From assembly GCF_029542205.1 (NCBI RefSeq), contig NZ_CP113783.1:186001-250000 (forward strand): a DNA stretch of 64,000 nt, in the 5' to 3' direction. Position numbers and translations under genes: made by a program. The DNA is from Pseudoxanthomonas sp. SE1. GTDB lineage: Bacteria > Pseudomonadota > Gammaproteobacteria > Xanthomonadales > Xanthomonadaceae. The notes below the pieces were generated by a model. That model saw only the letters and a list, made by a program, of their open reading frames with translations, was not told where the DNA came from and did not search any database. Of this stretch, positions 20,070 to 28,107 are shown piece after piece. Positions within the stretch are counted from its first letter, which is position 1, and each line of letters begins with the position of its first letter.

Positions 20070-21325
20070 TGCCGAACCGCTGGCGCGCTGCGTTCACCGC
20101 GATCCTGCTCGCCGGCCTGGCCGCCGCGGCGGTAGCGACGGCGCAGAATCCACGCGAAACCGAGCGCAAGCTGGAGCGCGTGCGCAGCGAGCTGAGGTCG
20201 ATCGCGCAGGAGCGACGCAAGCTGGAAGGCGAGCGCGGCACGGCATCGCGCCAACTGCGCGATGCGGATGAGCAGGTGGGCCGCACGACGCGGTCGCTTT
20301 CCGAGACCGAAGCGGCACTGCGCCGCGAGGCCGCCGCGCTGCAGGAGCTGCAACTCAAGCGCGACGCCATGCAGGCGCAACAGGCGTCGCAGCGACGACA
20401 GCTGACGGCGCTGGTGCGTGCCGCCTACCAGCAGGGCGACGATGCCCCGTTGAAGGTGCTGCTGTCGCAGGAACGCGTGGCCGATGCGAACCGTTTGCTG
20501 GCCTACCACCGCTACGTGCAGCGCGACCAGACGCGACGCATCGCGACATTGAACGCCGAGCTGGAAGCGCTGGACCAGGTGGAGCGCGACATCGTGGCCC
20601 GTCGCACCGAACTGGATACCGCGCGGGCAAGGCAGCGCGACCAGGTCGCGCAACTGGAGAAGGCCCGCAGGACCCGCGCGAGCCTGGTCGCGGACCTGGA
20701 CGAGCGATACCAGGATCGTGCGGCGAAGGAGAAGGCGCTGGGCCAGGATGCGCGTTCGCTGCAACGCCTGCTGGACAACCTGCGCGCCGCCGCTGCGCGT
20801 GCGGAGGCGGAACGTCGTGCCGCCGCGCGCCACGAGGCGGCGGCCGCAGCGGCACAGAAACGCGAAAGTGCCGGCGGCGCATCGCGCGGCACGCGGACCA
20901 CCCCTGCACCCCGCCCGGCGGTGGCATCCGCACCTCCGCTGAAAGTGGGCGGTCTGGGCTGGCCGGTGTCGGGCAGCCTGTTGGCGCACTACGGCGGGCG
21001 CCTGCCCGACGGCCGCGCCAGTACCGGCGTGCTGATCGGCGCGCCCTCTGGCACGCCGGTCACGGCGGTGGCGGACGGCACGGTGGTGTTTTCCGAATGG
21101 ATGACGGGGTACGGCCTGATCCTGATCCTCGATCACGGCAACGGCTACATGAGCCTGTACGCGCACAACGACAGCCTGCTGAAGGACAGTGGCGATCGGG
21201 TCAAGCGCGGTGATGCGGTCGCGCGCGTCGGCACGTCGGGTGGACAGGGCCAGGCCGCGCTGTACTTCGAACTGCGCCGCAACGGCCAGCCGGTCGACCC
21301 GGCATCGTGGCTGCAGCGGCGATGA
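20069..21325 (+). CDS. envC: EnvC-like murein hydrolase activator (degenerate M23/LytM)
   Basis: A 418-residue protein: signal peptide (about 1-25), a long coiled coil rich in Arg, Glu and Gln (about 27-270), and a LytM/M23 domain (about 295-415). The first zinc-ligand motif is missing: the HxGxD position reads STGVLIGAPSG. The later YMSLYAHNDSLL and YFELRRNGQPVDP are kept. Loss of the metal site is typical of EnvC, which activates amidases AmiA/AmiB at the division septum instead of cutting peptidoglycan itself. It sits between gpmI and a CtpA-type protease. Confidence 0.88.
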   Translation: MPNRWRAAFTAILLAGLAAAAVATAQNPRETERKLERVRSELRSIAQERRKLEGERGTASRQLRDADEQVGRTTRSLSETEAALRREAAALQELQLKRDAMQAQQASQRRQLTALVRAAYQQGDDAPLKVLLSQERVADANRLLAYHRYVQRDQTRRIATLNAELEALDQVERDIVARRTELDTARARQRDQVAQLEKARRTRASLVADLDERYQDRAAKEKALGQDARSLQRLLDNLRAAAARAEAERRAAARHEAAAAAAQKRESAGGASRGTRTTPAPRPAVASAPPLKVGGLGWPVSGSLLAHYGGRLPDGRASTGVLIGAPSGTPVTAVADGTVVFSEWMTGYGLILILDHGNGYMSLYAHNDSLLKDSGDRVKRGDAVARVGTSGGQGQAALYFELRRNGQPVDPASWLQRR

Positions 21326-21440
21326 ACAGGGCGCCGGGCCCTAACCCGGCTTGAACAAACAGGCCAGGTGGCTTCGCGCATAATCCGGTGAACTTCGCGT
21401 CCGTGCGCGAAGTCCCCCTTGCCCCATCTGGAGCGTCTGC

Positions 21441-22790
21441 ATGCCGCTGCGTCTTTCCCTGGCCACCCTGACCGTCGCCCTGTCCGCCTGCATGCCGGCG
21501 TGGGCGCAACAGCAGGCGCCACTGCCGGAAACGCCGCCTGTGGTCGCGCCCAGCGACGATCCCGACGCCGCGGAAAACGCACCGTCGAAGGTGCCGCTGG
21601 ACGAGATCCGCCGCTACGTGGCGGTGTTCAATGCGGTCAAGGAAGCGTATGTCGAACCGGTCGAAGACCGCGAACTGATGCAGTCCGCGATCCGTGGCCT
21701 GTTGCTGGACCTGGATCCGCACAGCACGTACTTCGACAAGGAAGATTCCGACGCCTTTGACGAACAGGCCACCGGCGCCTACGAAGGCATCGGCGTGGAA
21801 CTGCAGCAGCAACCCGACCGGACGCTCCTGGTGGTGTCGCCGATCGACGACACGCCCGCCGCGAAGGCAGGCATCAGGTCCGGCGACGTCATCACCGCCA
21901 TCGACGGCAAGCCGATCAGCGCCGAAGACGGCATGGAGCCGCTGCGTGGCGCGCCGGGCAGCCGGATCGTGCTGACGATCCTGCGCGATGGCACGCCCAA
22001 GCCATTCGACGTGACCCTGGTGCGGGACACCATCCGCATCACCAGCGTGCGCAGCCGCGTGCTGGAGCCGGGCTACGGCTACGTTCGCATCAGCGCCTTC
22101 CAGACCGATACCGCCGCCGATTTCCAGAAGCAGGTGGACAAGCTGCAGGAGAACGGAAAGCTGCGGGGACTCGTGCTGGATCTGCGCAGCAATCCGGGTG
22201 GACTGCTGCTGGCCGCGGTGCAGGTGGCCGACGACCTCCTCGACAAGGGCAACATCGTCAGCACCCGCGGGCGCATGTCGATCAGCGATTCCAAGTTCGA
22301 TGCCACCCCCGGCGACCGCCTGAACGGCGCGCCGGTGGTGGTGCTGGTGGATGCAGGTTCGGCCAGCGCGTCGGAAGTGCTGGCCGGCGCGCTGCGCGAC
22401 AACCAGCGCGCGCGCGTGGTCGGCAGCCGCACCTTCGGCAAGGGCTCGGTGCAGACCGTGTTGCCGCTCGACAATGGCGATTCGGTCAAGCTGACCACCG
22501 CGCGCTACTACACACCCAGCGGCAAATCGATCCAGGCCAGCGGCATCGTGCCCGACGTGGTGGTCAGGCCAGAGCAGGATGCCAAGGCGGGCGCCCCCAT
22601 CGGGCCTGATGGCCAGCCCTACATCACCGAGGCCACGCTGCCCGGGCACCTGCGCGGCGACGAAGAAGGTGCGGCCGGCTACACGCCCGGTGACGTGCTC
22701 GACGGTGATGCGCCGATCACGGCGGCGCTGGTCGAACTGAAGAAGGTGGTCGCGACAGCGCGGGCGCCGTTGAACCCACAGCGGCGTTGA
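21441..22790 (+). CDS. S41-family carboxy-terminal processing protease (CtpA-like)
   Basis: A 449-residue exported protease with signal peptide to about residue 23 (VALSACMPAWAQ; the Cys may be coincidental). The PDZ domain spans about 110-195 (GIGVELQQQ...AGIRSGDVITAIDG). The S41 Ser-Lys dyad is Ser311 in GSASASEVLAG and Lys334 in FGKGSVQTV. It cleaves periplasmic proteins at C-terminal tails, and relatives process peptidoglycan hydrolases. The envC-ctpA neighbourhood recurs in many proteobacteria, fitting a shared role in cell-wall remodelling. Confidence 0.92.
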   Translation: MPLRLSLATLTVALSACMPAWAQQQAPLPETPPVVAPSDDPDAAENAPSKVPLDEIRRYVAVFNAVKEAYVEPVEDRELMQSAIRGLLLDLDPHSTYFDKEDSDAFDEQATGAYEGIGVELQQQPDRTLLVVSPIDDTPAAKAGIRSGDVITAIDGKPISAEDGMEPLRGAPGSRIVLTILRDGTPKPFDVTLVRDTIRITSVRSRVLEPGYGYVRISAFQTDTAADFQKQVDKLQENGKLRGLVLDLRSNPGGLLLAAVQVADDLLDKGNIVSTRGRMSISDSKFDATPGDRLNGAPVVVLVDAGSASASEVLAGALRDNQRARVVGSRTFGKGSVQTVLPLDNGDSVKLTTARYYTPSGKSIQASGIVPDVVVRPEQDAKAGAPIGPDGQPYITEATLPGHLRGDEEGAAGYTPGDVLDGDAPITAALVELKKVVATARAPLNPQRR

Positions 22791-22873
22791 GCGTTGGCAG
22801 GTGCGGGGAGCAGCGTCGGGCGCGACCGGCCGGATAGCGGCTGACGTCGCTGCCGCAAGCGCGATCGGTTCGC

Positions 22874-23194
22874 CTAGCGCGGCTTCGCCGGCATCGGGAA
22901 GGGCGTCACCACCTTTTCGCCGGTGGCCGCATCGCGGATGGCCGACTGGCCTTTCCGCTCCACCTCTTCCACCCGGATGATGCTCTGCATCGGCAGGTGC
23001 AGGACCTTGGTGTTGCCGAACTCGTCGCGCAGTCGCTCTTCGGTGGGATCGACTACCAGTCCCTCGTGCACGTCGAAGACCAGGTCGGCGACTTCAGTGA
23101 AGCCCCACAGTCCACTGGCCGCCACCTTGTGTGCGTACAGCTCGTAGACCTTGGTGTGGTTGTGGAAGGTGATCTTGTAGAGCGTCTTCTTCAT
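22874..23194 (-). CDS. DUF1820-family protein
   Basis: A 106-residue soluble protein: LYKITFHNHTKVYELYAHKV, GLWGFTEVADLVFD and VVDPTEERLRDEFGNTKVLHLPMQSIIRVEEVE are the DUF1820 hallmarks. The family is restricted to gammaproteobacteria and its function is unknown. A TATAAT hexamer on the minus strand (23206-23201) lies only 6 bp before the ATG, which predicts a leaderless or near-leaderless message. Confidence 0.88.
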   Translation of the reverse strand: MKKTLYKITFHNHTKVYELYAHKVAASGLWGFTEVADLVFDVHEGLVVDPTEERLRDEFGNTKVLHLPMQSIIRVEEVERKGQSAIRDAATGEKVVTPFPMPAKPR

Positions 23195-23200
23195 GCGCCG

Positions 23201-23206
23201 ATTATA
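23201..23206 (-). promoter_or_regulatory. Perfect -10 hexamer next to the DUF1820 start codon
   Basis: TATAAT read on the minus strand, 6 bp before ATG. No -35 consensus is visible upstream. Transcription would start at or within a base or two of the start codon. Confidence 0.5.
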
Positions 23207-23218
23207 GGAGTGCGTGGA

Positions 23219-23270
23219 GAGGCGTGAGGAGTGAGTAGAAGCCGCGGCCGTCGCTCACTCCTCACGCCTC
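23219..23270. repeat. Family C inverted repeat, 17-bp perfect arms
   Basis: GAGGCGTGAGGAGTGAG (23219-23235) is perfectly inverted at 23254-23270, with an 18-bp spacer. It lies between the DUF1820 gene and the rhomboid gene stop. Confidence 0.75.
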
Positions 23271-23287
23271 CCCGCTCACTCCTGCCT

Positions 23288-23980
23288 TCAATATCCTTGC
23301 CGCTTGCGCATCCGCCGTGCGATCGCGGCGCGCACGAACAGCGCGAACACCACGCCGAACAGGAAGCCGGCGATGTGCGCCGACCACGCCACGGTGCCGA
23401 ACGCGGGGCCCGTGTAGGCGAAGACCACCTGCAGCAGTGCCCAGATGCCGATCAGGAGCGAGGCCGGTGCCTTCACGAATTCGAGGAACAGGCCCAGCGG
23501 CAGCACCACGCCAAGCTTTGCGGTAGGGAACAGGGCCAGGTAGGCGCCGATGACGGCGGAGATGGCGCCGCTGGCGCCGATGATGACGCGGTCGGGTGTC
23601 CCGATGCTGAGCACGGCGGCGACGTTCGCCACCGCGCCGCCTACCAGGAACAGCAACAGGAAACGCCAAGGCCCCATCGCCCGCTCCGCGGGCAGGCCGA
23701 AGATCAGCAGGAACACCAGGTTGCCCAGCAGGTGGGCCCAGTCCGCATGCAGGAACAAGGCGGTGAACAGGCGCAGCACCGTGCCGCGTTGCAATGACGC
23801 CAGCCATACCTCGGGCGCCACCATGCCGCCGGTCAGCGCCCCCCATTGGGTCAGCAGGTGGCTCTGGGCCGCGTTCCCCAGGGTCAACGCCCAGCAAAAG
23901 GCGGCGGACAGCAACACCAGCAGGGTCGGCGTGGCCCAGCGGACGGGCGGTTTCCGGCGTGACGGGAGGGAAACGAACAT
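23288..23980 (-). CDS. Rhomboid-family intramembrane serine protease
   Basis: A 230-residue six-helix membrane protein. The family signatures are present: HADWAHLLGN (78-87), the nucleophile Ser137 in GASGAIS and the catalytic His202 in SAHIAGFLFG. It cleaves transmembrane segments inside the inner membrane; the substrate is unknown. I chose ATG 23980; an in-frame start at 24049 overlaps the promoter region of the divergent porin gene. Relative to GlpG it lacks the N-terminal cytoplasmic domain. Confidence 0.9.
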   Translation of the reverse strand: MFVSLPSRRKPPVRWATPTLLVLLSAAFCWALTLGNAAQSHLLTQWGALTGGMVAPEVWLASLQRGTVLRLFTALFLHADWAHLLGNLVFLLIFGLPAERAMGPWRFLLLFLVGGAVANVAAVLSIGTPDRVIIGASGAISAVIGAYLALFPTAKLGVVLPLGLFLEFVKAPASLLIGIWALLQVVFAYTGPAFGTVAWSAHIAGFLFGVVFALFVRAAIARRMRKRQGY

Positions 23981-24063
23981 GCGCCGGCACTGTACCCGCT
24001 CGCTGCCTGACTGCCCATGGTGCGATGCGGCGAAACTGAATAGGGGCAATGACTTACGGCGGA

Positions 24064-24108
24064 TTGTTAGAGTTTAGTTAGCGGGTATACTGCATACGGC
24101 GTCGTATG
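24064..24108 (+). promoter_or_regulatory. Promoter of the FadL-type gene, with adjacent inverted repeat
   Basis: TTGTTA (24064-24069) and TATACT (24086-24091) with a 16-bp spacer match sigma-70 well in an AT-rich patch. Immediately downstream, CATACG-GCGT-CGTATG (24093-24108) is an inverted repeat over the likely transcription start and could be a repressor site or a 5' hairpin. Confidence 0.65.
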
Positions 24109-24205
24109 TCGGGAGGGGCTTCCGGCAGGCCGAACGGGTGGACCACAACACCCGCGGCCATGGACGACGCAGGCGCTTTTACCCACGTCTCCGGAGAAAC
24201 CATTC

Positions 24206-25588
24206 ATGGAATTTGCAAAGAACATCACCCGCGTGTCCGCGCTGGCGCTCGGCATCGCAGGCGTGCTCGCCTATGGCGATGTGCACGCCGCCGCCTTCCA
24301 GCTGAAGGAAAACAGCGTCAAGGCCCAGGGCCGTGCGATGGCCGGTGCGGCCTCCGCCAAGGGCGACGCCTCGGTCGTGGTCAACAACCCGGCCGTCATG
24401 TCCACCTTCACCGAGCGCACCCTGCAGGCCGACGTCACCGCGATCGACCTGTCCTACGAGTTCAGCGGCAGCGGCACTGCCGCCACCGGCACCCCGTTCC
24501 AGCAGCCGCTGACCGGCGGCAACGGCGGCGACGCCGGTGACGTGGCCGCCGTGCCGGCCGCCTCGTTCGTCCTGCCGCTGAGCGGCGACTTCGAATACGT
24601 CACGCTGGGCATGATGATCAGCGCGCCGTTCGGCCTGAAGACCGACTACGACGCGGGTTGGGTGGGTCGCTACCACGCGCTGGAATCGGACGTGAAGATC
24701 ATCGACCTGACGCTGGCGGCCTCGCTGGAGCTGGGTGAGCGCTTCTCCGTCGGTGCCGGCCTGGTCTATGAGCACGCCGACGTCACGCTGTCCAATGCGG
24801 TCGACTTCGGCACCGTCATCTGCGGCCAGAACCCGACCGCCTGCCTCACGCCGGGCTCGCCCTATGGTCCGCAGCGCAACGACGGCATCGCCCACATCAA
24901 CGGGACCGACAACGGCTTCGGCTGGATCGTTGGCGTGAACTGGCGCCCGACCGACAAGCTGTCGCTGGGTTATTCGCACCGTTCCGAGATCGACCACGAG
25001 CTGGAAGGCGAAGGCGACTTCACCGTGCCGCCGGCCGTGCGCACCGCGTTCGACGCCAACCCGCTGACCCGTCCGCTGTTCCTGGACGGCGGCGCGCTGG
25101 CCAAGCTGACCACGCCAGCCGTGGACACCTTCAGTGCGACCTACTACGCCACCGACCGCTTCACCGTCATGGCCGAAGCCAGCCGCACCGACTGGACCTC
25201 GCTGCAGGAAATCCGCATCGAGTTCGACAACCCCGGCCAGCCGGATTCGGCCGAGGAGTACAACTGGGGCGACAACTGGTTCTACTCGATCGGCGGCGAA
25301 TACAAGTTCAGCGATGCGTTCACCTTCCGCGCCGGCGTGGCGCGCGACGACTCCCCGGTGAGCCGTCCGTACCGTACCCCGCGCCTGCCCGACCAGGACC
25401 GCATGTGGTATTCGCTGGGCCTGACCTGGGCGCTGTCGGAGCACCTGGAACTCAACGCCAGCTACGTGAAGATCGACATCGTCGACACGCCCGAAATCGA
25501 CCTGACCACCAGCACCCGCGCGCGCCTGGTCGGCGAGTTCGACGGCGGCGCCGACCTGTACGGCGTGTCGATGCAATACAAGTTCTGA
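24206..25588 (+). CDS. FadL/TodX-family outer-membrane transporter (OMPP1)
   Basis: A 460-residue beta-barrel. The signal peptide ends near VHA-AAFQL. The mature N-terminus AAFQLKENSVKAQGRAMAG and NNPAVMSTF are the FadL family signature, and the chain ends in QYKF with a terminal Phe for BAM recognition. It would take up long-chain fatty acids or other hydrophobic compounds. A promoter and inverted repeat lie about 100-140 bp upstream and an intrinsic terminator follows, so it is monocistronic. Confidence 0.93.
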   Translation: MEFAKNITRVSALALGIAGVLAYGDVHAAAFQLKENSVKAQGRAMAGAASAKGDASVVVNNPAVMSTFTERTLQADVTAIDLSYEFSGSGTAATGTPFQQPLTGGNGGDAGDVAAVPAASFVLPLSGDFEYVTLGMMISAPFGLKTDYDAGWVGRYHALESDVKIIDLTLAASLELGERFSVGAGLVYEHADVTLSNAVDFGTVICGQNPTACLTPGSPYGPQRNDGIAHINGTDNGFGWIVGVNWRPTDKLSLGYSHRSEIDHELEGEGDFTVPPAVRTAFDANPLTRPLFLDGGALAKLTTPAVDTFSATYYATDRFTVMAEASRTDWTSLQEIRIEFDNPGQPDSAEEYNWGDNWFYSIGGEYKFSDAFTFRAGVARDDSPVSRPYRTPRLPDQDRMWYSLGLTWALSEHLELNASYVKIDIVDTPEIDLTTSTRARLVGEFDGGADLYGVSMQYKF

Positions 25589-25611
25589 TCGCCCCGCGCA
25601 TCGGAACCACG

Positions 25612-25638
25612 AAAAACCCCGCCTCGGCGGGGTTTTTT
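25612..25638 (+). terminator. Strong intrinsic terminator of the FadL-type gene
   Basis: AAAAACCCCGCC (25612-25623) pairs with GGCGGGGTTTTT (25626-25637), ending in six T. Located 24 bp after the stop. Confidence 0.92.
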
Positions 25639-25653
25639 GTTGTCGGCGCTCTT

Positions 25654-25715
25654 GCAGGAGGGCTTCAGCCCCGAGGCTTCTGCGCGAACGGCATCGGGGC
25701 TGAAGCCCCTCCTGC
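25654..25715. repeat. REP-like inverted pair, family A
   Basis: GCAGGAGGGCTTCAGCCCCG on the left and its inverted partner ending CCCCTCCTGC on the right. It lies between converging genes and ends 10 bp before the SMP-30 gene stop. Confidence 0.8.
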
Positions 25716-25724
25716 CCTGTTCGG

Positions 25725-26678
25725 TCAATACGGCAGGCCGGCGACCGGCAGTTCGATCGACCACAGGCTGGCGGCGCCGGTCAGGAACAGGGTACGCCGG
25801 TCATTGCCGCCGAACGCGGCATTGGTGATGTTGGCGTCCACGTGGATCGTGGCCAGCACGTCACCCGCAGGGGAAAACACGCGTACGCGCTGCTGGCCGT
25901 GTTCGGTGACGTAGATGTTGCCCAGGCAATCCAGCGTCAGGCCGTCACCGCCTGTGATGCGCGCCAGGTCGCGGCTTGCGCCGGGCACGCCTTCGCGCAA
26001 CGGATAGGTGCGCAATACATCGCCATCGCCGGTTCCACCCGCCACGTACAACGTGTCGCCATCCGGCGACAGGGCGATCCCATTGGGATTGCGCAGGCTG
26101 TCGTCGACCACCGTAGTCACGCCTTCATGGTGGCGATACACGCGGGTGAGGGGCTGGCCGCCGGGCGCGGCCTTGCGCTGGTAGTCGGGATCGGTGAAGT
26201 AGAGGCTGCCGTCGGTGCCCATCACCAGGTCGTTGGGGGAATTGAACGGCAGGCCGTCGAACGTCGACACCAGGGGCATGCGCGTGCCGTCTTCCAGTCT
26301 CACGCGCGCGATCTGCTTGCGGTCGTGGGTGGCGGCGAGCAGATGGCCGTCCAGGTCCAGCGTCAGCCCGTTGCTGCCACTGTCTTCCACCACGGTCTCC
26401 CAGCGATCCGGCGGGGTGAAGCGGCGAATGCGCGACGGAAACGTCCCGCTGTGCACGAAGTCCGACAGGTACAGCGCACCATCGCGCCACACCGGGCCTT
26501 CGTAGAGGCGATCTTCGCTGTCGTCCACGCGCGCAGCAGACACTCGTGTGGCCGTGAGGTCGCCGGTGGGCGCACGCCCGGAATCGGCCGGGCAGACGGA
26601 GGCATGGGCCGATGCGTGGGCCAGCGGAGCAGCGAAGCTGGCAAGCAGGGCAAGGGCAAGGCGGCGGCAACGCGGCAT
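25725..26678 (-). CDS. Exported SMP-30/gluconolactonase-like beta-propeller protein
   Basis: A 317-residue protein with signal peptide (MPRCRRLALALLASFAAPLAHA). The SMP-30 propeller shows EGPVWRDGALYLSD, GSNGLTLDLDGHLLAATHD, NSPNDLVMGTDGSLYFTDPDY and NPNGIALSPDGDTLYVA, with a metal-site Glu and Asn/Asp residues in the usual places. Such proteins are Ca- or Zn-dependent lactonases. The substrate is unknown. It starts 14 bp past the stop of the upstream diguanylate cyclase, so the two are probably co-transcribed. Confidence 0.87.
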   Translation of the reverse strand: MPRCRRLALALLASFAAPLAHASAHASVCPADSGRAPTGDLTATRVSAARVDDSEDRLYEGPVWRDGALYLSDFVHSGTFPSRIRRFTPPDRWETVVEDSGSNGLTLDLDGHLLAATHDRKQIARVRLEDGTRMPLVSTFDGLPFNSPNDLVMGTDGSLYFTDPDYQRKAAPGGQPLTRVYRHHEGVTTVVDDSLRNPNGIALSPDGDTLYVAGGTGDGDVLRTYPLREGVPGASRDLARITGGDGLTLDCLGNIYVTEHGQQRVRVFSPAGDVLATIHVDANITNAAFGGNDRRTLFLTGAASLWSIELPVAGLPY

Positions 26679-26691
26679 GGCGGTCCTCGGG

Positions 26692-27852
26692 TCAGGCGGG
26701 CAGCCAGCGTACCTCGATCCGGTTGCGGCCTTTGTGCTTGGCTGCGTAGAGCGCCTCGTCCGCGAGCCGCATCAGGGTGTCGTAGGGCGCGTTGCGGTCG
26801 GCGGCGAAGGAAACACCCAGGCTGACGGTGACGTGGATTCCCGCACCGGACGGAGCGAACTCCAGCCCCATCACCTGCTGCCGGATGCGTTCCGCCAGGG
26901 CCTGCGCGGTCTCGGCCTGCGTGTCGCGCAGGACCAGCATGAACTCCTCTCCGCCCAGGCGTGCGAACAGGTCGTCGCCGCGGATGCAGCCGCGCACCAC
27001 GTCGGAGAACCGTTGCAGCACCAGGTCGCCGGCTTCATGGCCATGGTCGTCGTTGACGGCCTTGAAGTGGTCCAGGTCCAGCGCGATCACGGCCAGGCCG
27101 TGTTCGGCGCCCTGCCGTCCGCCGCGGGCCTGCAGTTCGTTGTCCAGGCCGCGACGGTTGAGTGCGCCGGTGAGCGGATCGAACAGCGCGCTGCGCCGCA
27201 GTGGCTCCGCGGCGCGGAAGCTGGCCAGCATCAGCATGCAGAAATTGAGCAGGAACCAGATCGACAGGTCCAGGTTCACCCACATCGGGTTGGGGCCATA
27301 GCGGCCGCTCAGGGCCGCCAGCAGGTCGCCACCGTACAGCCACAGCAGCACCAGGCAGCCCACGATCATCAGGCGTGCCGGAACGTGGTCCGGTGCACTG
27401 CGCAGCGCCAACAGGTGGCGCAGCATCACCAGCAGCACGATCACTTCGGTCGCGCTCATAGCCGCGCCCTGCGCATCCACGCCGCCGCCCAGGACCACGC
27501 CGACCAGCGAGAAAGCGAGGCACAGCGGCAACAGCGCGCGTTCCCACAACGCCAGCGCGCGCTGCTGCACGAACTGGATGATCGACCACGCCAGCCCCAC
27601 CAGGCCGGCGCATGCCAACAGGCCCCCTGCGCCGGCAATGCCGGCGGCAAGCGATTCATCGCCTGCCCGCACCAGTGTCTGTGCCGTGCCGTCCAGCATC
27701 GCCGCGCCCAGCGAGTACAGGAAATGCGCGACGCCCCACGTTGCAATGCCACGGACGCCCCGCGATACCTTGCCCACGTAGAAGAACAGCGCCAGCAACA
27801 CGGCGGCGAGCGCGCAGTCGCTGAGCAGCAGGTTGTAGAAATCGGTCGTCAT
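26692..27852 (-). CDS. Membrane diguanylate cyclase (GGDEF)
   Basis: A 386-residue protein. About six to eight hydrophobic helices occupy residues 5-205; the GGDEF domain spans about 220-383. The active-site motif is GGEEF at 300-304, so it should be catalytically competent. The product-inhibition I-site RxxD is intact (RGDD, 291-294). The sensory part resembles no named domain that I can place. It would make c-di-GMP from GTP. I chose ATG 27852; the upstream open frame is not membrane-protein-like. Probably co-transcribed with the SMP-30 gene. Confidence 0.9.
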   Translation of the reverse strand: MTTDFYNLLLSDCALAAVLLALFFYVGKVSRGVRGIATWGVAHFLYSLGAAMLDGTAQTLVRAGDESLAAGIAGAGGLLACAGLVGLAWSIIQFVQQRALALWERALLPLCLAFSLVGVVLGGGVDAQGAAMSATEVIVLLVMLRHLLALRSAPDHVPARLMIVGCLVLLWLYGGDLLAALSGRYGPNPMWVNLDLSIWFLLNFCMLMLASFRAAEPLRRSALFDPLTGALNRRGLDNELQARGGRQGAEHGLAVIALDLDHFKAVNDDHGHEAGDLVLQRFSDVVRGCIRGDDLFARLGGEEFMLVLRDTQAETAQALAERIRQQVMGLEFAPSGAGIHVTVSLGVSFAADRNAPYDTLMRLADEALYAAKHKGRNRIEVRWLPA

Positions 27853-28040
27853 GCGTCGTCGTCGCCCTGCTGGCGCTGGAGCTCCCTGTCGATGCCAGAA
27901 CGCAGAATAAGGCGCAATCCGGCATGGGAGCGATACGGGGGCCGCGCAACCGCCGAGGCAGTTCAGCGACGGCAACCGCGGAGCCCGCAGGATCGCCGCG
28001 TGCAGCGGGCGTCGTCAGTGCCGTGGGTCATGCCCAACGA

Positions 28041-28062
28041 AAAGCCCCGCCGGAGCGGGGCT
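28041..28062 (-). terminator. Terminator of putA
   Basis: AGCCCCGC (28043-28050) pairs perfectly with 28055-28062 over a 4-base loop; on the minus strand it is followed by TTTTCG. It is 46 bp past the putA stop. Confidence 0.75.
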
Positions 28063-28107
28063 GTGCGTGCGACGCCGAGGGCTGCCGATGCGCGGCAGCA
28101 CCCGGAT

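Noticed and set aside
22791-22873. Possible additional REP element after ctpA
   Set aside because: GTCGGGCGCGACC and nearby bases look like a decayed family B half, but pairing is too poor to report.
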